Shown here: positions 27,576 through 36,456 of the stretch, in pieces
Position numbering within the stretch: the first letter of the stretch is position 1
How the letters are laid out: each line of letters opens with the position of its first letter
NCBI RefSeq assembly: GCF_014641735.1
Contig: NZ_BMIH01000002.1
Span: 434,001-498,000, forward strand
Length of the DNA stretch: 64,000 nt
Direction: 5' to 3'
From: Sphingomonas metalli
Lineage (GTDB): Bacteria; Pseudomonadota; Alphaproteobacteria; Sphingomonadales; Sphingomonadaceae
Notes under the pieces: model-generated
What the model saw: the letters and a program-made list of their open reading frames with translations, nothing else
Databases searched by the model: none
Told to the model about the DNA's origin: nothing
Translations under genes and position numbers: made by a program

Positions 27576-28318
27576 GGGCGGTTCCCTAGCACATCCTCGA
27601 TCGAGCGCGAGACGTCCCACTGCTCGTCGTTCGCCACCGGCTCGTCGGCGAACTTGACGATGACGCGTGCATCGACCCCGGCGGCGCGGAGCGGCAATGC
27701 GAAGTTGCTCTCGATGGCGCGGCGGGTGGCGTCGCGTGCGAGCCGGATCGCGGTCGGCTCGCGCGCCTGGCGCAGCAGCTCGGCGGAGCCGGCCCGGCGA
27801 TTGGCCTCGTCCAGCGCCTTTTCGGCATCGGTGAAGGTCGAGAGCACCCCGCCCGAGCCATATTCGCGGATCGCGGCGAGATCGACCTGCGGGCCATCGA
27901 CCGTGACCGGCGGCAAGCGCACCGACAGGGTGCGGCTGCCCGCGTCCCAGGCCACGTCGCGCGGGGTGAGCTTGCCGAGATCGACCTCGTAGCGGACGCT
28001 GCCTGGCATGATCAGCGTCTTCTGCGTGGAAAAGCCGAGCTGCGTCTGCCGCGAGGTGACGACCGCGACATAGCGCGCGGCGAAGGCGGACAGGCGGTTC
28101 TGTTCGCGCAGTCCCTGCAGGCTGGCCGAGGCGATGGTGGTCGGATCGGGGGCGAGCCGGCTGGCGACATAGCGCTGCACGCCCCACAGGCCGAGCAGCA
28201 CGGCGAGGAGGAGGAAGATCACCACGCCCGCCGCCTTGGCGAGGAAGGCGCCGACGCCGCCGGTGCGGGCCGGCTGCGCGGGCGCGGGCGGTGGAGGTGT
28301 CATGCTGCGATCCGCCAT
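27572..28318 (-). CDS. DUF4230 domain membrane-anchored protein
   Basis: A 248-aa protein. A Pro-rich cytoplasmic N-terminus leads into one membrane helix ([20 protein letters not shown]), followed by a periplasmic domain with [21 protein letters not shown], a beta-rich [20 protein letters not shown] region typical of DUF4230, and a helical C-terminus. Function unknown. It overlaps the upstream metallo-beta-lactamase-fold gene by 19 bp and nadA by 4 bp, so it lies in the middle of a four-gene operon with NAD synthesis. Confidence 0.85.
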   Translation of the reverse strand: MADRSMTPPPPAPAQPARTGGVGAFLAKAAGVVIFLLLAVLLGLWGVQRYVASRLAPDPTTIASASLQGLREQNRLSAFAARYVAVVTSRQTQLGFSTQKTLIMPGSVRYEVDLGKLTPRDVAWDAGSRTLSVRLPPVTVDGPQVDLAAIREYGSGGVLSTFTDAEKALDEANRRAGSAELLRQAREPTAIRLARDATRRAIESNFALPLRAAGVDARVIVKFADEPVANDEQWDVSRSIEDVLGNRP

Positions 28319-29163
28319 GTCGCCCCCTGTTCGGCCACCAGCCCGCGCTGGCGAAGATCGTAGAGATGCGCCAGCACCGATCGCTCGGCGGCAGGCAGCA
28401 GACGCGGGTCGAGCCCGACATACATGCGCCCGACCATCGCCGGCACCGGCTGTTCCGCCTCGCCGAGCAGCCGCAGGATCTGCCCCTCGCGCTGCTTGCG
28501 ATGGCCCAGCATGCCGCGCACCAGCCGGCGTGGGCTCTCCACCGCCTCGCCATGGCCGGGATAGTAGACGCGATCGTCGCGGCCCAGCAGCCGTTCGAGG
28601 CTGGCCATATAGGCCCCCATATCGCCATCGGGCGGCGAGATCACGCTGGTCGCCCAGCCCATGACATGGTCGCCCGAGAATAGCGCCGCGGTTTCGGCCA
28701 GGGCGAAGCAGAGATGGTTGGAGGTATGCCCCGGCGTCGCCAGCGCGGTGAGGGTCCAGCCCTGCCCCGCCACCGCCTCGCCGTCCGCCAGCACCCGGTC
28801 GGGCGCATAGTCGCGGTCGAAGGCGGCGTCGGCGCGGGCGCCATGATCGTCCGGTGCGAAGGGCGCGGCGCCCACTACCGGTGAACCGGTCGACGCGGCG
28901 AGCGGCCGGCTGGCGGGGCTGTGGTCGCGGTGATGATGGGTGATCAGGATCGCGCGCACCGGCCGGCCGGCGATCTCCGCGGCCAGCGCGGCAAGATGGG
29001 CGGGATCGTCGGGCCCCGGATCGATCACCGCCACGTCGCCGCCAGGCTCGCCGACCACATAGGATTGGGTGCCGGTATAGGTATAGGCGGAGGCATTGGG
29101 CGCCAGCACCCGCGTGACGAGCGGCTCCAGCACGATCGGGATGCCGGTGGGGATATCGGCCAT
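28300..29163 (-). CDS. Metallo-beta-lactamase fold hydrolase (LACTB2/glyoxalase II-like)
   Basis: A 287-aa protein with the metal-binding motif THHHRDHS (His76, His78, Asp80, His81), a later [16 protein letters not shown] and YPGHGEAV, which complete the two-metal site. The C-terminal part ([20 protein letters not shown]) forms the winged-helix-like tail found in LACTB2 proteins, which cut RNA, though thioester hydrolysis is also possible. The ATG at [20 protein letters not shown] is preferred; a longer frame starting at 29280 adds about 39 low-complexity residues. It is the first gene of the nadAC operon. Confidence 0.87.
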   Translation of the reverse strand: MADIPTGIPIVLEPLVTRVLAPNASAYTYTGTQSYVVGEPGGDVAVIDPGPDDPAHLAALAAEIAGRPVRAILITHHHRDHSPASRPLAASTGSPVVGAAPFAPDDHGARADAAFDRDYAPDRVLADGEAVAGQGWTLTALATPGHTSNHLCFALAETAALFSGDHVMGWATSVISPPDGDMGAYMASLERLLGRDDRVYYPGHGEAVESPRRLVRGMLGHRKQREGQILRLLGEAEQPVPAMVGRMYVGLDPRLLPAAERSVLAHLYDLRQRGLVAEQGATWRIAA

Positions 29164-29302
29164 GCGCTCGCAGATGGCGGGTGGAGCGGGCGGTGGCAAG
29201 GGCCGGTCGGACCGGCGCGCCCGCGATGAGCCCATCGCGAGCGCGCCCGCATCCTCCCCTCTGGTCGGCCCGGAGGCCATGACCTCCCTCTTCCGGAGAG
29301 GC

Positions 29303-31057
29303 TTATTCGTCGTTCAGGCTGTCGCGCAGTTCGTTCTGCGCGTCCTGGAGGCCGGCGAGCGCATCGTGACGCTGTTCGGCGGTGAGGCTGCGATTGGCCT
29401 CGATCGAGCGGCGCGCGATATCGATGCTGGCCAGGGCCTGGCTGACGCCGGCGCGACGCGAGGCGAGCGCCGATCGTTCCGCCCAGTGCGCCTGTCGCTC
29501 GGCATCGGCGGCCTGGCGTTCGGCGGCGGACGCTTGCAGTTCGGCAACCCGTGCCGACCGGTCCGCCTGGCGCATGGCGACCTGCGCCTGGGCCTGGGCC
29601 CGCGCGGCCATGGCGGAGATGCGGTTGCGGCAGACCACCATCTCGCGGCGACCGTCATGGTCGCGCTGGACGACGCTGGGGCCGGTGGGCGGGGTGCAGT
29701 CGCCGTTGCGGATGATCATCGTCTGCCCCTCGTTGATGACCACCGTGTCTCCGGCGACGGGCGGGCGCGGCGGGACGGGCGGGCGCGGCGCCGTGGCGGC
29801 GGCGACCGGCGTGACCGGCGTGACCGGGGTCGCCGGCATGGGCGGCAGCGGCGGCAGCGGATGCTGGGCGAGATAGCGGCTGGCGTCGGTGCCCTCATAG
29901 ACCTGCGTCGTGCCGGCCCGCTTGACGACGACGCGCAGCGGCTTGCGGGTGACCGCGACCAGATCGGCCTTCGCCGACACGGCGGGGACGGCGGGGACCG
30001 GCGGCACCGGCGGGGCGGCGAGCCGGACGCCGGTCGCATCCTCGACCTTGGCGGTGATCGCCGCGGCGGCCTCCGTCCCGGAGGCGGTGACGAGCAGGCC
30101 GGTCGCGACCAGCCCGGCGACGGCAGTGGCGCCGGTGGCGAGGCGGGCGCGCGACAGGCGGGTGATGGACAGCATGCGCAATCTCCCCTTCAGGTCGGAA
30201 ATGGTGTGGAGGTGGCAGGTCGCCGCGACGGCGCCGCCATGCGCGGCCTTGACGATGGCGCAGGCATAGATGTGCCGGTCGGCGCGGCTGCGGCCGGCAA
30301 GCACCCGGGCGTCGTTGGCAAGCTCCTGATCGGCGCGGAAGGCGCGGAAGGCGCGCCAGGCGAGCGGATTGAACCAGTGTATGGCGAGCACCGCCAGGCC
30401 GATCCAGTTGGCGAACAGGTCGCCGCGGGCGTGGTGGCCGAGTTCGTGCGCCAGCGCCAGCTCGCGCTCCTCGGGATCGTAGCGGTCGGCGAAATCGTCG
30501 GGGAAGGCGACGAAGCGGCGGCCGAGCCCGCCGAGCTGGAGCCCGAAGGCGAGCGGGCCGGCGGCGGCGGGCGTCTCGACCACGCGAACGCCATCGACCT
30601 CGTCGACGGTCCGGGCCGCGCGCAGCAGCCCGCGGCAGAAGCGGCGGTGGCGCAGGAAGTGATAGAGGAAGAAGCCGCCCGCGCCGACCGCCCACAGCCC
30701 GGCCACGAGCAGCGGCAAGGGCAGCGCGGCGAGGACGGACGGCGCCTCGACCATGGCCGGGGCGGCGGCGACGGCCATGCCGGTCGCGGCGGGGGCCGGC
30801 GCGGCCTCTACCAGAGGCGTGGCGACGGGAGCGGCGATCATCACCGATACCGCCTCGCCGGCGCGGCTGATCGGCATCACCGCCTGCTCGCGCCATGCTG
30901 CGGGCAGCGGCGGCGTCACCAGCCGCAACACCGGCAGCGCCCAGAGCGCATAGGCGACCTGCGGTCCGAACACCCGCCGCACGGGCGCGCGGACCAGCAG
31001 CACCAGCAGCATCAGCAACGCCGAGGCGACCAGCGCCTCCGTCAGCCACGCGATCAT
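29303..31057 (-). CDS. M56 family membrane metallopeptidase (BlaR1-like sensor)
   Basis: A 584-aa membrane protein. N-terminal helices (about residues 5-25, 35-50, 105-135) precede the cytoplasmic zinc-protease site HELGHH (His204, Glu205, His208), with Glu245 in RADQELANDARVL as third ligand. A further helix (ATGATAVAGLVATGLLVTAS, about 300-320) leads to a periplasmic part: a Pro/Val-rich stretch, a short VVINEGQTMIIRNGDC segment and a long Ala/Arg/Gln-rich coiled coil. There is no penicillin-binding sensor domain as in true BlaR1, so the signal is unlikely to be a beta-lactam bound in that way. It overlaps blaI by 4 bp and presumably cleaves or inactivates it. Confidence 0.9.
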   Translation of the reverse strand: MIAWLTEALVASALLMLLVLLVRAPVRRVFGPQVAYALWALPVLRLVTPPLPAAWREQAVMPISRAGEAVSVMIAAPVATPLVEAAPAPAATGMAVAAAPAMVEAPSVLAALPLPLLVAGLWAVGAGGFFLYHFLRHRRFCRGLLRAARTVDEVDGVRVVETPAAAGPLAFGLQLGGLGRRFVAFPDDFADRYDPEERELALAHELGHHARGDLFANWIGLAVLAIHWFNPLAWRAFRAFRADQELANDARVLAGRSRADRHIYACAIVKAAHGGAVAATCHLHTISDLKGRLRMLSITRLSRARLATGATAVAGLVATGLLVTASGTEAAAAITAKVEDATGVRLAAPPVPPVPAVPAVSAKADLVAVTRKPLRVVVKRAGTTQVYEGTDASRYLAQHPLPPLPPMPATPVTPVTPVAAATAPRPPVPPRPPVAGDTVVINEGQTMIIRNGDCTPPTGPSVVQRDHDGRREMVVCRNRISAMAARAQAQAQVAMRQADRSARVAELQASAAERQAADAERQAHWAERSALASRRAGVSQALASIDIARRSIEANRSLTAEQRHDALAGLQDAQNELRDSLNDE

Positions 31058-31422
31058 GCCTTGAGCTCCTTCAACAGGGCCTCGATGTCCGCGATGTCGC
31101 GGGCGGTCAGTTCATCACGCTCGGCGAGATGCGCGACCAGCGGAGTCAGCCGGCCGCCGAACAGCCGGTCGATCAGCCGCCGGCTCTCGCCCGAGACATA
31201 ATCCTCGCGCTGGACGAGCGGACGATAGAGGTAGCGGCGGCCGTCCTCCTCATGCGCGATCGCGGATTTGGCGAGGAGACGGCCGAGCAGCGTCTTGACC
31301 GTATTGGCGCTCCAGCCGCGATCGGGGTCCACCCGTTCGGCGACATCCTGGGCGGTGAGCGGGCTTTCGTCCCACAGCACCTCCATCACGACATGCTCGG
31401 CATCGCTGATGCGCTCGGCCAC
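31054..31422 (-). CDS. BlaI/MecI/CopY family repressor
   Basis: A 122-aa protein: ISDAEHVVMEVLWDESPLTA and QDVAERVDPDRGWSANTVKT-LLGRL form the winged helix, and RDIADIEALLKELKA is the dimerisation tail. Family members bind inverted repeats as dimers and are removed by proteolysis through the partner M56 protein, with which this gene overlaps. Two matching operator copies sit immediately upstream. Confidence 0.93.
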   Translation of the reverse strand: MAERISDAEHVVMEVLWDESPLTAQDVAERVDPDRGWSANTVKTLLGRLLAKSAIAHEEDGRRYLYRPLVQREDYVSGESRRLIDRLFGGRLTPLVAHLAERDELTARDIADIEALLKELKA

Positions 31423-31440
31423 GACTCGGCTCCCTCTCTA

Positions 31441-31478
31441 ACTACAGCTGTAATCGCACTGATTACGGACGTAGTCAA
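31441..31478 (-). promoter_or_regulatory. blaI promoter with twin BlaI operators
   Basis: Two copies of ACTAC-N4-GTAAT lie in opposite orientation: ACTACAGCTGTAAT (31441-31454) and, on the minus strand, ACTACGTCCGTAAT (31462-31475). Centres are 21 bp apart, two helical turns. On the minus strand TTGACT (31473-31478) and GATTAC (31450-31455) are a -35/-10 pair with 17-bp spacing, so one operator covers each element. This fits tight autorepression by BlaI. Confidence 0.7.
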
Positions 31479-31710
31479 TAGAGGTTGGCAGAGTGTCGGC
31501 CGGGTTTACAGGCAGGCGCGGCGACCCGGCGACGTTAACCGCCGCAAGCGTGGGGAAACTGCGCTTTCGGGAGAGTTGGCACACAGGCTGCTAGGATAGG
31601 GGCAGCCGAAGCGACATCGCTTTCAGCAGGGTGGATCGGTCGCTCGAACTGGTCTCGCGCCGGTCCACCCGCACCCGGCTCTAGGCCCGCCGCAAGCCGT
31701 TGCCATATCC

Positions 31711-31806
31711 GTCATCCCCGCGAAGGCGGGGATCCAGACGCGCGGGAGCGTTCCGCATTACCCGCAGACGTCAGAGGTTCTGGATTCCCGCGTTCGCGGG
31801 AATGAC
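31711..31806. repeat. Palindromic intergenic repeat, family A
   Basis: It begins GTCATCCCCGCGAAGGCGGG and ends GATTCCCGCGTTCGCGGGAA-TGAC, a mirror-type palindrome; inside lie CAGACGCGCGGGAGCG and GCAGACGTCAGAGGTT as in the copy at 1-83. It lies in the 537-bp gap 31476-32012, which otherwise holds no gene that I can support. Confidence 0.8.
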
Positions 31807-31864
31807 GAAAGGGGAAGGTGCCGGTGGGCCGAGCGCGTATCAGTGGAGGCAGGCCCGACCACTT

Positions 31865-31961
31865 GCCGTCACCCGGACCTGTTCCGGGGTCCACCGCGCC
31901 GCAAACTCTTCGCGGCGAGCGTGTGCGGAACGGTGGATGCCGGAACCAGTCCGGCATGACG
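31865..31961. repeat. Palindromic intergenic repeat, family E
   Basis: CCGTCACCCGGACCTGTTCC at the left mirrors GGAACCAGTCCGGCATGACG at the right; GGGGTCCACCGCGCC and CGGTGGATGCC form the inner pair. This copy is more diverged than the other two. Confidence 0.7.
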
Positions 31962-32012
31962 GACGAGCAGGACGCGAGGCCCAGCCCAAAGCGAACAAAT
32001 AGCCCGCCAGCC

Positions 32013-32351
32013 TCAGTTCGCCGCGGGAGTCCCGCCGAGCAGCTCCGCCAGCTCGCCGCTCTCGTACATCTCCATCATGATGTCCGAGCCGCCGACGAAC
32101 TCGCCATCGACATAGAGCTGGGGGATGGTCGGCCAGTCCGAATAGCTTTTGATGCCCTGCCGGATGCCCTGGTCCTGAAGCACGTCGACGCTCTCGAACT
32201 CGACGCCGAGATGGTTGAGGATCGCGACCGCGCGGCTGGAGAAGCCGCATTGCGGGAAGAGCGGGCTGCCCTTCATGAACAGCACGGCGTGATGGCCCTT
32301 CACGAGCTGGTCGATGCGGGCGTGGGTGTCGGTATCGGTGATGTCGGTCAT
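32013..32351 (-). CDS. grxD: Monothiol glutaredoxin, Grx4/GrxD family
   Basis: A 112-aa protein with the CGFS active site (Cys35 in PLFPQCGFSSRAV), the glutathione-binding WPTIPQLYVDGEFVGGSDIM and the usual length. CGFS glutaredoxins carry a shared [2Fe-2S] cluster and pass it on, often as a complex with a BolA protein. A BolA gene is 13 bp upstream on the same strand, matching that partnership. Confidence 0.96.
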   Translation of the reverse strand: MTDITDTDTHARIDQLVKGHHAVLFMKGSPLFPQCGFSSRAVAILNHLGVEFESVDVLQDQGIRQGIKSYSDWPTIPQLYVDGEFVGGSDIMMEMYESGELAELLGGTPAAN

Positions 32352-32364
32352 GGCTGGTCTTCCT

Positions 32365-32595
32365 TCACGCGGCCGCGGTGGTCAGCTGAAGGGCGTGGAG
32401 CACGCCCCCCATCCGCCCGCCGAGCGCCGCATAGACGGTCTGGTGCTGCTTCACCCGCGACATCCCGGCAAAGCTGGGCGCAACGACGCGGGCGGCATAG
32501 TGATCGCCGTCCCCGGCCAGATCGGTGATCTCGACCATGGCATCGGGAATGGCGGCGCGGATCATCGCGGCGATGTCGTCGGCGGCCATCGGCAT
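32365..32595 (-). CDS. BolA family protein
   Basis: A 76-aa protein: AAMIRAAIPDAMVEITDLAG, HYAARVVAPSFAGMSRVKQH and QTVYAALGGRMGGVLHALQL, the short IbaG/YrbA-type BolA with the conserved His of the RVKQHQ segment as possible cluster ligand. ATG at MPMAADD or the second ATG at 32589 are both possible. It lies directly between DUF1476 and grxD on the minus strand, a combination typical of alphaproteobacteria. Confidence 0.93.
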   Translation of the reverse strand: MPMAADDIAAMIRAAIPDAMVEITDLAGDGDHYAARVVAPSFAGMSRVKQHQTVYAALGGRMGGVLHALQLTTAAA

Positions 32596-32600
32596 GGCGG

Positions 32601-32924
32601 TTATTGCGCCTCCATCAGCTGGCGGCGCGCCTCGACCGTCTGCTCGTCGAGCGCGCGGCGCACGGTGGCGTCGTCGGTCTCGACCCCGGCGGCGGTCAGG
32701 TCGCCGAGCAGCTTGCGCACGACATCCTCGTCGCCGGCCTCCTCGAAATCGGCCTGGACGACCGACTTGGCATAGGCGTCGGTCTCGGCGGGAGTCAGGC
32801 CCATCTGCGCGGCGGCCCATTGGCCGAGCAGGCGGTTGCGGCGGGCGGTGACGCGGAACGCCATCTCTTCGTCGCGGGCGAACTTTGCCTCGAAGGCGCG
32901 TTGCCGATCGTCGAAGGTGGTCAT
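32601..32924 (-). CDS. DUF1476 protein, zeta-type inhibitor of F1-ATPase
   Basis: A 107-aa protein: MTTFDDRQRAFEAKFARDEE and MAFRVTARRNRLLGQWAAAQ, then AYAKSVVQADFEEAGDEDVV. This closely matches the pattern of the zeta subunit that blocks ATP hydrolysis by F1Fo-ATPase in alphaproteobacteria such as Paracoccus. The N-terminal segment is the inhibitory part. Inhibition strength varies in the family, so activity here is inferred. It stops 5 bp before bolA starts. Confidence 0.92.
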   Translation of the reverse strand: MTTFDDRQRAFEAKFARDEEMAFRVTARRNRLLGQWAAAQMGLTPAETDAYAKSVVQADFEEAGDEDVVRKLLGDLTAAGVETDDATVRRALDEQTVEARRQLMEAQ

Positions 32925-32999
32925 GTGCTGCGCTCCCCGCTCATTGGTCCCATTGGCGGAGATAGGCGCGGGGGCAGCGGGGCGCAACGGGCGGCGGGA

Positions 33000-34001
33000 T
33001 CAGCCCATCATCTCCACGACCAGCTTGCCGATCGCCTGCCGCGCCGCCATCGCCGCGATCGCCTCGCCGCCCCGCTCGAGCGGGAAGGTGCGGGTGACGC
33101 GCGGGCCGATCCGCCCCTCTGCCCACAAGGCGAAGAGCCGATCGACATGGGCGGCGTTGGCGGCCGGATCGCGCGCGGCGAAGGCGCCCCAGAACACACC
33201 GCACACGTCGCAGCTCTTCAGCAGCGTCAGGTTGAGCGGCAGCCTGGGGATGCCGGCGGGGAAGCCGACGACCAGATAGCGCCCCTCCCAGCCGATCGCG
33301 CGCAGCGCGGGCTCGGCATAGTCGCCGCCGACCGGATCGTAGATCACGTCGAAGCCGTCGCGGCCGCCCGCCGCCTTGAACCGTTCGGCGAGCGCCTTCG
33401 ACTGGTCGCGATCGAAGGGCGCGCGGGGGTAGACGATCGTCTCGTCCGCTCCCGCATCGCGCGCAGCCTGCGCCTTCTCCTCGGACGAGACGGCGGCGAC
33501 GACCTCAGCGCCGAACGCCTTGCCGAGCTCGATCGCGGCGAGGCCGACACCGCCGGCCGCGCCGAGCACCAGCAGCCGATGGCCCGCCTTCAGCCGTCCG
33601 CGGTCGAGCAGCGCATGGATGGTGGTGCCATAGGTCAGGATCAGCGCCGCGCCCTCGGCGAAGCTCCGCCCCTCGGGCAGGCGGTGGAGCGCGGCGGCGG
33701 GTACGGCCACCTTCTCGGCCAGCCCGCCCTGGCCGATGACGGCGATCACCCGGTCGCCGGCCTGCCAGCCGGTGACCCCCTCGCCCACATCTTCGATCAC
33801 CCCGGCGATCTCGCCGCCAGGCGCGAAGGGACGGGCGGGCTTGAACTGGTATTTGTCCTCGATGACGAGGACGTCGGGATAGTTGATCGCGCAGGCCCCG
33901 ACCGCGACCACGACCTGCCCCGCACCGGCCGCCGGATCGGGCAGCTCGGCGACTTCCAGAGTTTCAGGTCCGCCCGGCACCCTCGACAGCAACGTCCGCA
34001 T
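33000..34001 (-). CDS. NADPH:quinone oxidoreductase family protein (zinc-free MDR)
   Basis: A 333-aa medium-chain reductase: [40 protein letters not shown], the Rossmann motif [20 protein letters not shown] and [20 protein letters not shown]. The zinc ligands of alcohol dehydrogenases are absent, as in the quinone reductase branch. It probably reduces quinones or enones with NADPH. Its start overlaps the end of leuD by 38 bp in another frame. Confidence 0.88.
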   Translation of the reverse strand: MRTLLSRVPGGPETLEVAELPDPAAGAGQVVVAVGACAINYPDVLVIEDKYQFKPARPFAPGGEIAGVIEDVGEGVTGWQAGDRVIAVIGQGGLAEKVAVPAAALHRLPEGRSFAEGAALILTYGTTIHALLDRGRLKAGHRLLVLGAAGGVGLAAIELGKAFGAEVVAAVSSEEKAQAARDAGADETIVYPRAPFDRDQSKALAERFKAAGGRDGFDVIYDPVGGDYAEPALRAIGWEGRYLVVGFPAGIPRLPLNLTLLKSCDVCGVFWGAFAARDPAANAAHVDRLFALWAEGRIGPRVTRTFPLERGGEAIAAMAARQAIGKLVVEMMG

Positions 34002-34593
34002 AACCGCGTCTCTCCTCGATCCAGGGACGACGTTCGTGCATCGCCCCTTCGAATTTCGAAATCGCGGTATCTCTTGCCAGTGTCAGCCCGACCTCGTCCA
34101 GACCCTCCATCAGGCATTGCCGGCGGAAGGGATCGAGCTGGAAGGGAAAGCGGTCTTGATAGGCGGTGGTGACGGTCATCGTCTCGAGGTCGACGGTCAC
34201 CGGCGCGTCCTGCGCCGCCTCCAGCAGTCGGTCGACCGCCTCCTGCGGCAGGACGACGGGGACGATGCCGTTCTTGAAGGCGTTGCCCGAGAAGATGTCC
34301 GAGAAGCTGGGCGCGATCACCGCCCGGATGCCCATGTCCGCCAGCGCCCAGGCGGCATGTTCGCGGCTCGACCCGCAGCCGAAATTGTCGCCCGCGATCA
34401 GGATCGGCGCGCCGGCATAGCGCGGATCGTCGAAGATGTTGCCCGGCTGCGCCCGCACCGTCTCGAACGCGCCGCGGCCCAGCCCGGCGCGGCTGATGGT
34501 CTTCAGCCAGTGCGCGGGGATGATGACGTCGGTGTCGATATTCTTGGCGCCCCAGGGATAGGCGCTGCCGGAGACGGTGGTGACGGGGGTCAT
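33964..34593 (-). CDS. leuD: 3-isopropylmalate dehydratase small subunit
   Basis: A 209-aa subunit: [43 protein letters not shown] (swivel-domain signature), [20 protein letters not shown] and the [23 protein letters not shown] end. With LeuC it isomerises 2-isopropylmalate to 3-isopropylmalate in leucine synthesis. It is 125 bp downstream of the small peptide gene; a family D repeat lies in that gap. The last 25 codons overlap the oxidoreductase gene. Confidence 0.97.
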   Translation of the reverse strand: MTPVTTVSGSAYPWGAKNIDTDVIIPAHWLKTISRAGLGRGAFETVRAQPGNIFDDPRYAGAPILIAGDNFGCGSSREHAAWALADMGIRAVIAPSFSDIFSGNAFKNGIVPVVLPQEAVDRLLEAAQDAPVTVDLETMTVTTAYQDRFPFQLDPFRRQCLMEGLDEVGLTLARDTAISKFEGAMHERRPWIEERRGYADVAVEGAGRT

Positions 34594-34608
34594 GGGATAT
34601 CCTCTGTT

Positions 34609-34707
34609 CTCCCCTCCCCTTCAGGGGAGGGGTCCGGGGGTGGGGCGCCGCCACGGGCGCGGCGTCCGCGGACACGCCCCACCCCGGCCCTCCCCTGAAG
34701 GGGAGGG
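34609..34707. repeat. Palindromic intergenic repeat, family D
   Basis: CTCCCCTCCCCTTCAGGGGA at the left mirrors TCCCCTGAAGGGGAGGG at the right; the middle has GGGGTGGGGCGCC and ACACGCCCCACCCC. A second copy is at 59986-60083. Located inside the leu operon, between the small peptide gene and leuD, so it is transcribed. Confidence 0.85.
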
Positions 34708-34717
34708 TGTTACGGCG

Positions 34718-34825
34718 TCAGCGCTTCTCCGCCAGGGTCGCGGCGGTGCGCGCGACGCCGGCGCCATAGGCGGCGAAGCCGCTGAGCAGCGCGCCCGCTA
34801 CCAGCAGCACCAATACCTTCTTCAT
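34718..34825 (-). CDS. 35-aa membrane peptide in the leu operon
   Basis: The reading frame [35 protein letters not shown] has a basic start, one hydrophobic helix and a small basic/acidic tail. Its ATG overlaps the leuC stop (ATGA), which implies translational coupling and argues that it is real. The hydrophobic stretch could be a membrane anchor or a signal peptide. Function unknown; a short exported or membrane peptide. Confidence 0.6.
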   Translation of the reverse strand: MKKVLVLLVAGALLSGFAAYGAGVARTAATLAEKR

Positions 34826-36273
34826 GCCCCTGCTCCCATCGTGTCCCGTGCCATCAGGTCGCGCACGTCCGCCAGCCGCCCGGTCACCGCCGCCGCCGCC
34901 GCCATCGCGGGCGAGACGAGGTGGGTGCGCGCGCCCGGCCCCTGCCGCCCGACGAAGTTGCGGTTGCTGGTCGACGCGCAGCGCTCGCCCGGCGGCACCT
35001 TGTCCGGATTCATCGCCAGGCACATCGAACAGCCCGGCTCGCGCCACTCGAAGCCGGCCGCGGTGAAGACCCGGTCGAGGCCCTCGGCCTCCGCCTGCCG
35101 CTTGACGAGGCCCGATCCCGGCACGACCATCGCCCGCACGCCGTCGGCGACCCGGCGACCGCCGGCGACGGCTGCGGCGGCGCGCAGGTCCTCGATCCGG
35201 CTGTTGGTGCAGCTGCCGATGAAGACGTGCTGGACCGGCACGTCCTGCATCCGCATGCCCGGCGCGAGCCCCATATAGTCGAGCGACTTGCGCGCCGCGA
35301 CGCGCTTGGCGGGATCGGCGAAGCTGTCGGGATCGGGGACCGCGCCGGTGATCGGCACCACGTCCTCCGGACTGGTCCCCCAGGTCAGCGAGGGCGCGAT
35401 GTCGGTGGCGTGGAGCGTGACGCTGCGGTCATAGGCCGCACCCGGATCGCTCGGCAGCGTCCGCCACCAGTCGACCGCCTTGTCCCAGGCGGCGCCCTGC
35501 GGCGCCATCGGCCGGCCCTTGAGATAGGCGAAGGTCGTGTCGTCGGGCGCGATCAGTCCGGCGCGTGCGCCGCCCTCGATCGACATGTTGGCGACGGTCA
35601 GCCGCCCCTCGGCCGACAGGCCGCGGATCACCCCGCCGGTATATTCGACGACATAGCCAGTGCCGCCCGCCGCGCCGATCCGGCCGATGATCGCCAGGAT
35701 CACGTCCTTGGCCGACACGCCGAACCCGAGGGTGCCGTCGACGCGGATCTCCATCGTTTGCGACCGCTTCAGCAGCAGCGTCTGGGTGGCGAGCACATGC
35801 TCCACCTCCGACGTGCCGATGCCGAAGGCGAGCGCGCCGAGCGCGCCGTGCGCCGAGGTGTGGCTGTCGCCGCAGACCAAAGTGGTGCCCGGCAGGGTGA
35901 AGCCCAGCTCCGGCCCGACGACATGGACGATCCCCTGCTCGGGCGCGGTCGCATCGATATAGTCGACGCCGAACTCGGCGGTGTTGCGGCGCAGCGCCTC
36001 GAGTTGCTGCGCGCTTTCCGGGTCGGCGATCGGCAGCAGGCGGCCGTCCGGGCCAGTGCGCGGGGTGGTCGGCAGGTTGTGGTCGGGCACCGCCAGCGTC
36101 AGCTCGGGCCGGCGAACGCGGCGGCCGCTGGCGCGAAGCCCCTCGAACGCCTGGGGGCTGGTGACTTCGTGAACGAGGTGGCGGTCGATATAGATCAGGC
36201 AGGTGCCGTCGTCGCGGCGTTCGACGACATGCGCGTCCCAGATCTTCTCGTACAGGGTTTGCGGCTGGACCAT
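34822..36273 (-). CDS. leuC: 3-isopropylmalate dehydratase large subunit
   Basis: A 483-aa aconitase-family enzyme: [20 protein letters not shown] start, [24 protein letters not shown], and the [4Fe-4S] ligands in [15 protein letters not shown] and [14 protein letters not shown]. It works with LeuD in leucine synthesis. It is divergent from the MFS gene, with 183 bp between the starts. It is followed directly by the small membrane peptide and then leuD; leuA and leuB are not in the window. Confidence 0.97.
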   Translation of the reverse strand: MVQPQTLYEKIWDAHVVERRDDGTCLIYIDRHLVHEVTSPQAFEGLRASGRRVRRPELTLAVPDHNLPTTPRTGPDGRLLPIADPESAQQLEALRRNTAEFGVDYIDATAPEQGIVHVVGPELGFTLPGTTLVCGDSHTSAHGALGALAFGIGTSEVEHVLATQTLLLKRSQTMEIRVDGTLGFGVSAKDVILAIIGRIGAAGGTGYVVEYTGGVIRGLSAEGRLTVANMSIEGGARAGLIAPDDTTFAYLKGRPMAPQGAAWDKAVDWWRTLPSDPGAAYDRSVTLHATDIAPSLTWGTSPEDVVPITGAVPDPDSFADPAKRVAARKSLDYMGLAPGMRMQDVPVQHVFIGSCTNSRIEDLRAAAAVAGGRRVADGVRAMVVPGSGLVKRQAEAEGLDRVFTAAGFEWREPGCSMCLAMNPDKVPPGERCASTSNRNFVGRQGPGARTHLVSPAMAAAAAVTGRLADVRDLMARDTMGAGA

Positions 36274-36456
36274 GACGGGCGCGCGTTAACCGAAATGGCG
36301 CGTCGCGGAAAGGCCGGGCGACATTTTCTTGCGGAAAGCGGCACGGTCGCCAGCGACGCCGGGAGAGGCGGCCGCCTGCTACGATGAAGCTTTTGTCATG
36401 GAGCGATGGCGATCGCGGCCCGTTCGGGGAAAACTGCTCTGGATCAAGGTTCGCCC

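Noticed and set aside
31054..31057. A beta-lactamase operon, because of BlaI and a BlaR1-like gene
   Set aside because: The M56 protein lacks the penicillin-binding sensor domain and there is no beta-lactamase in the neighbourhood.
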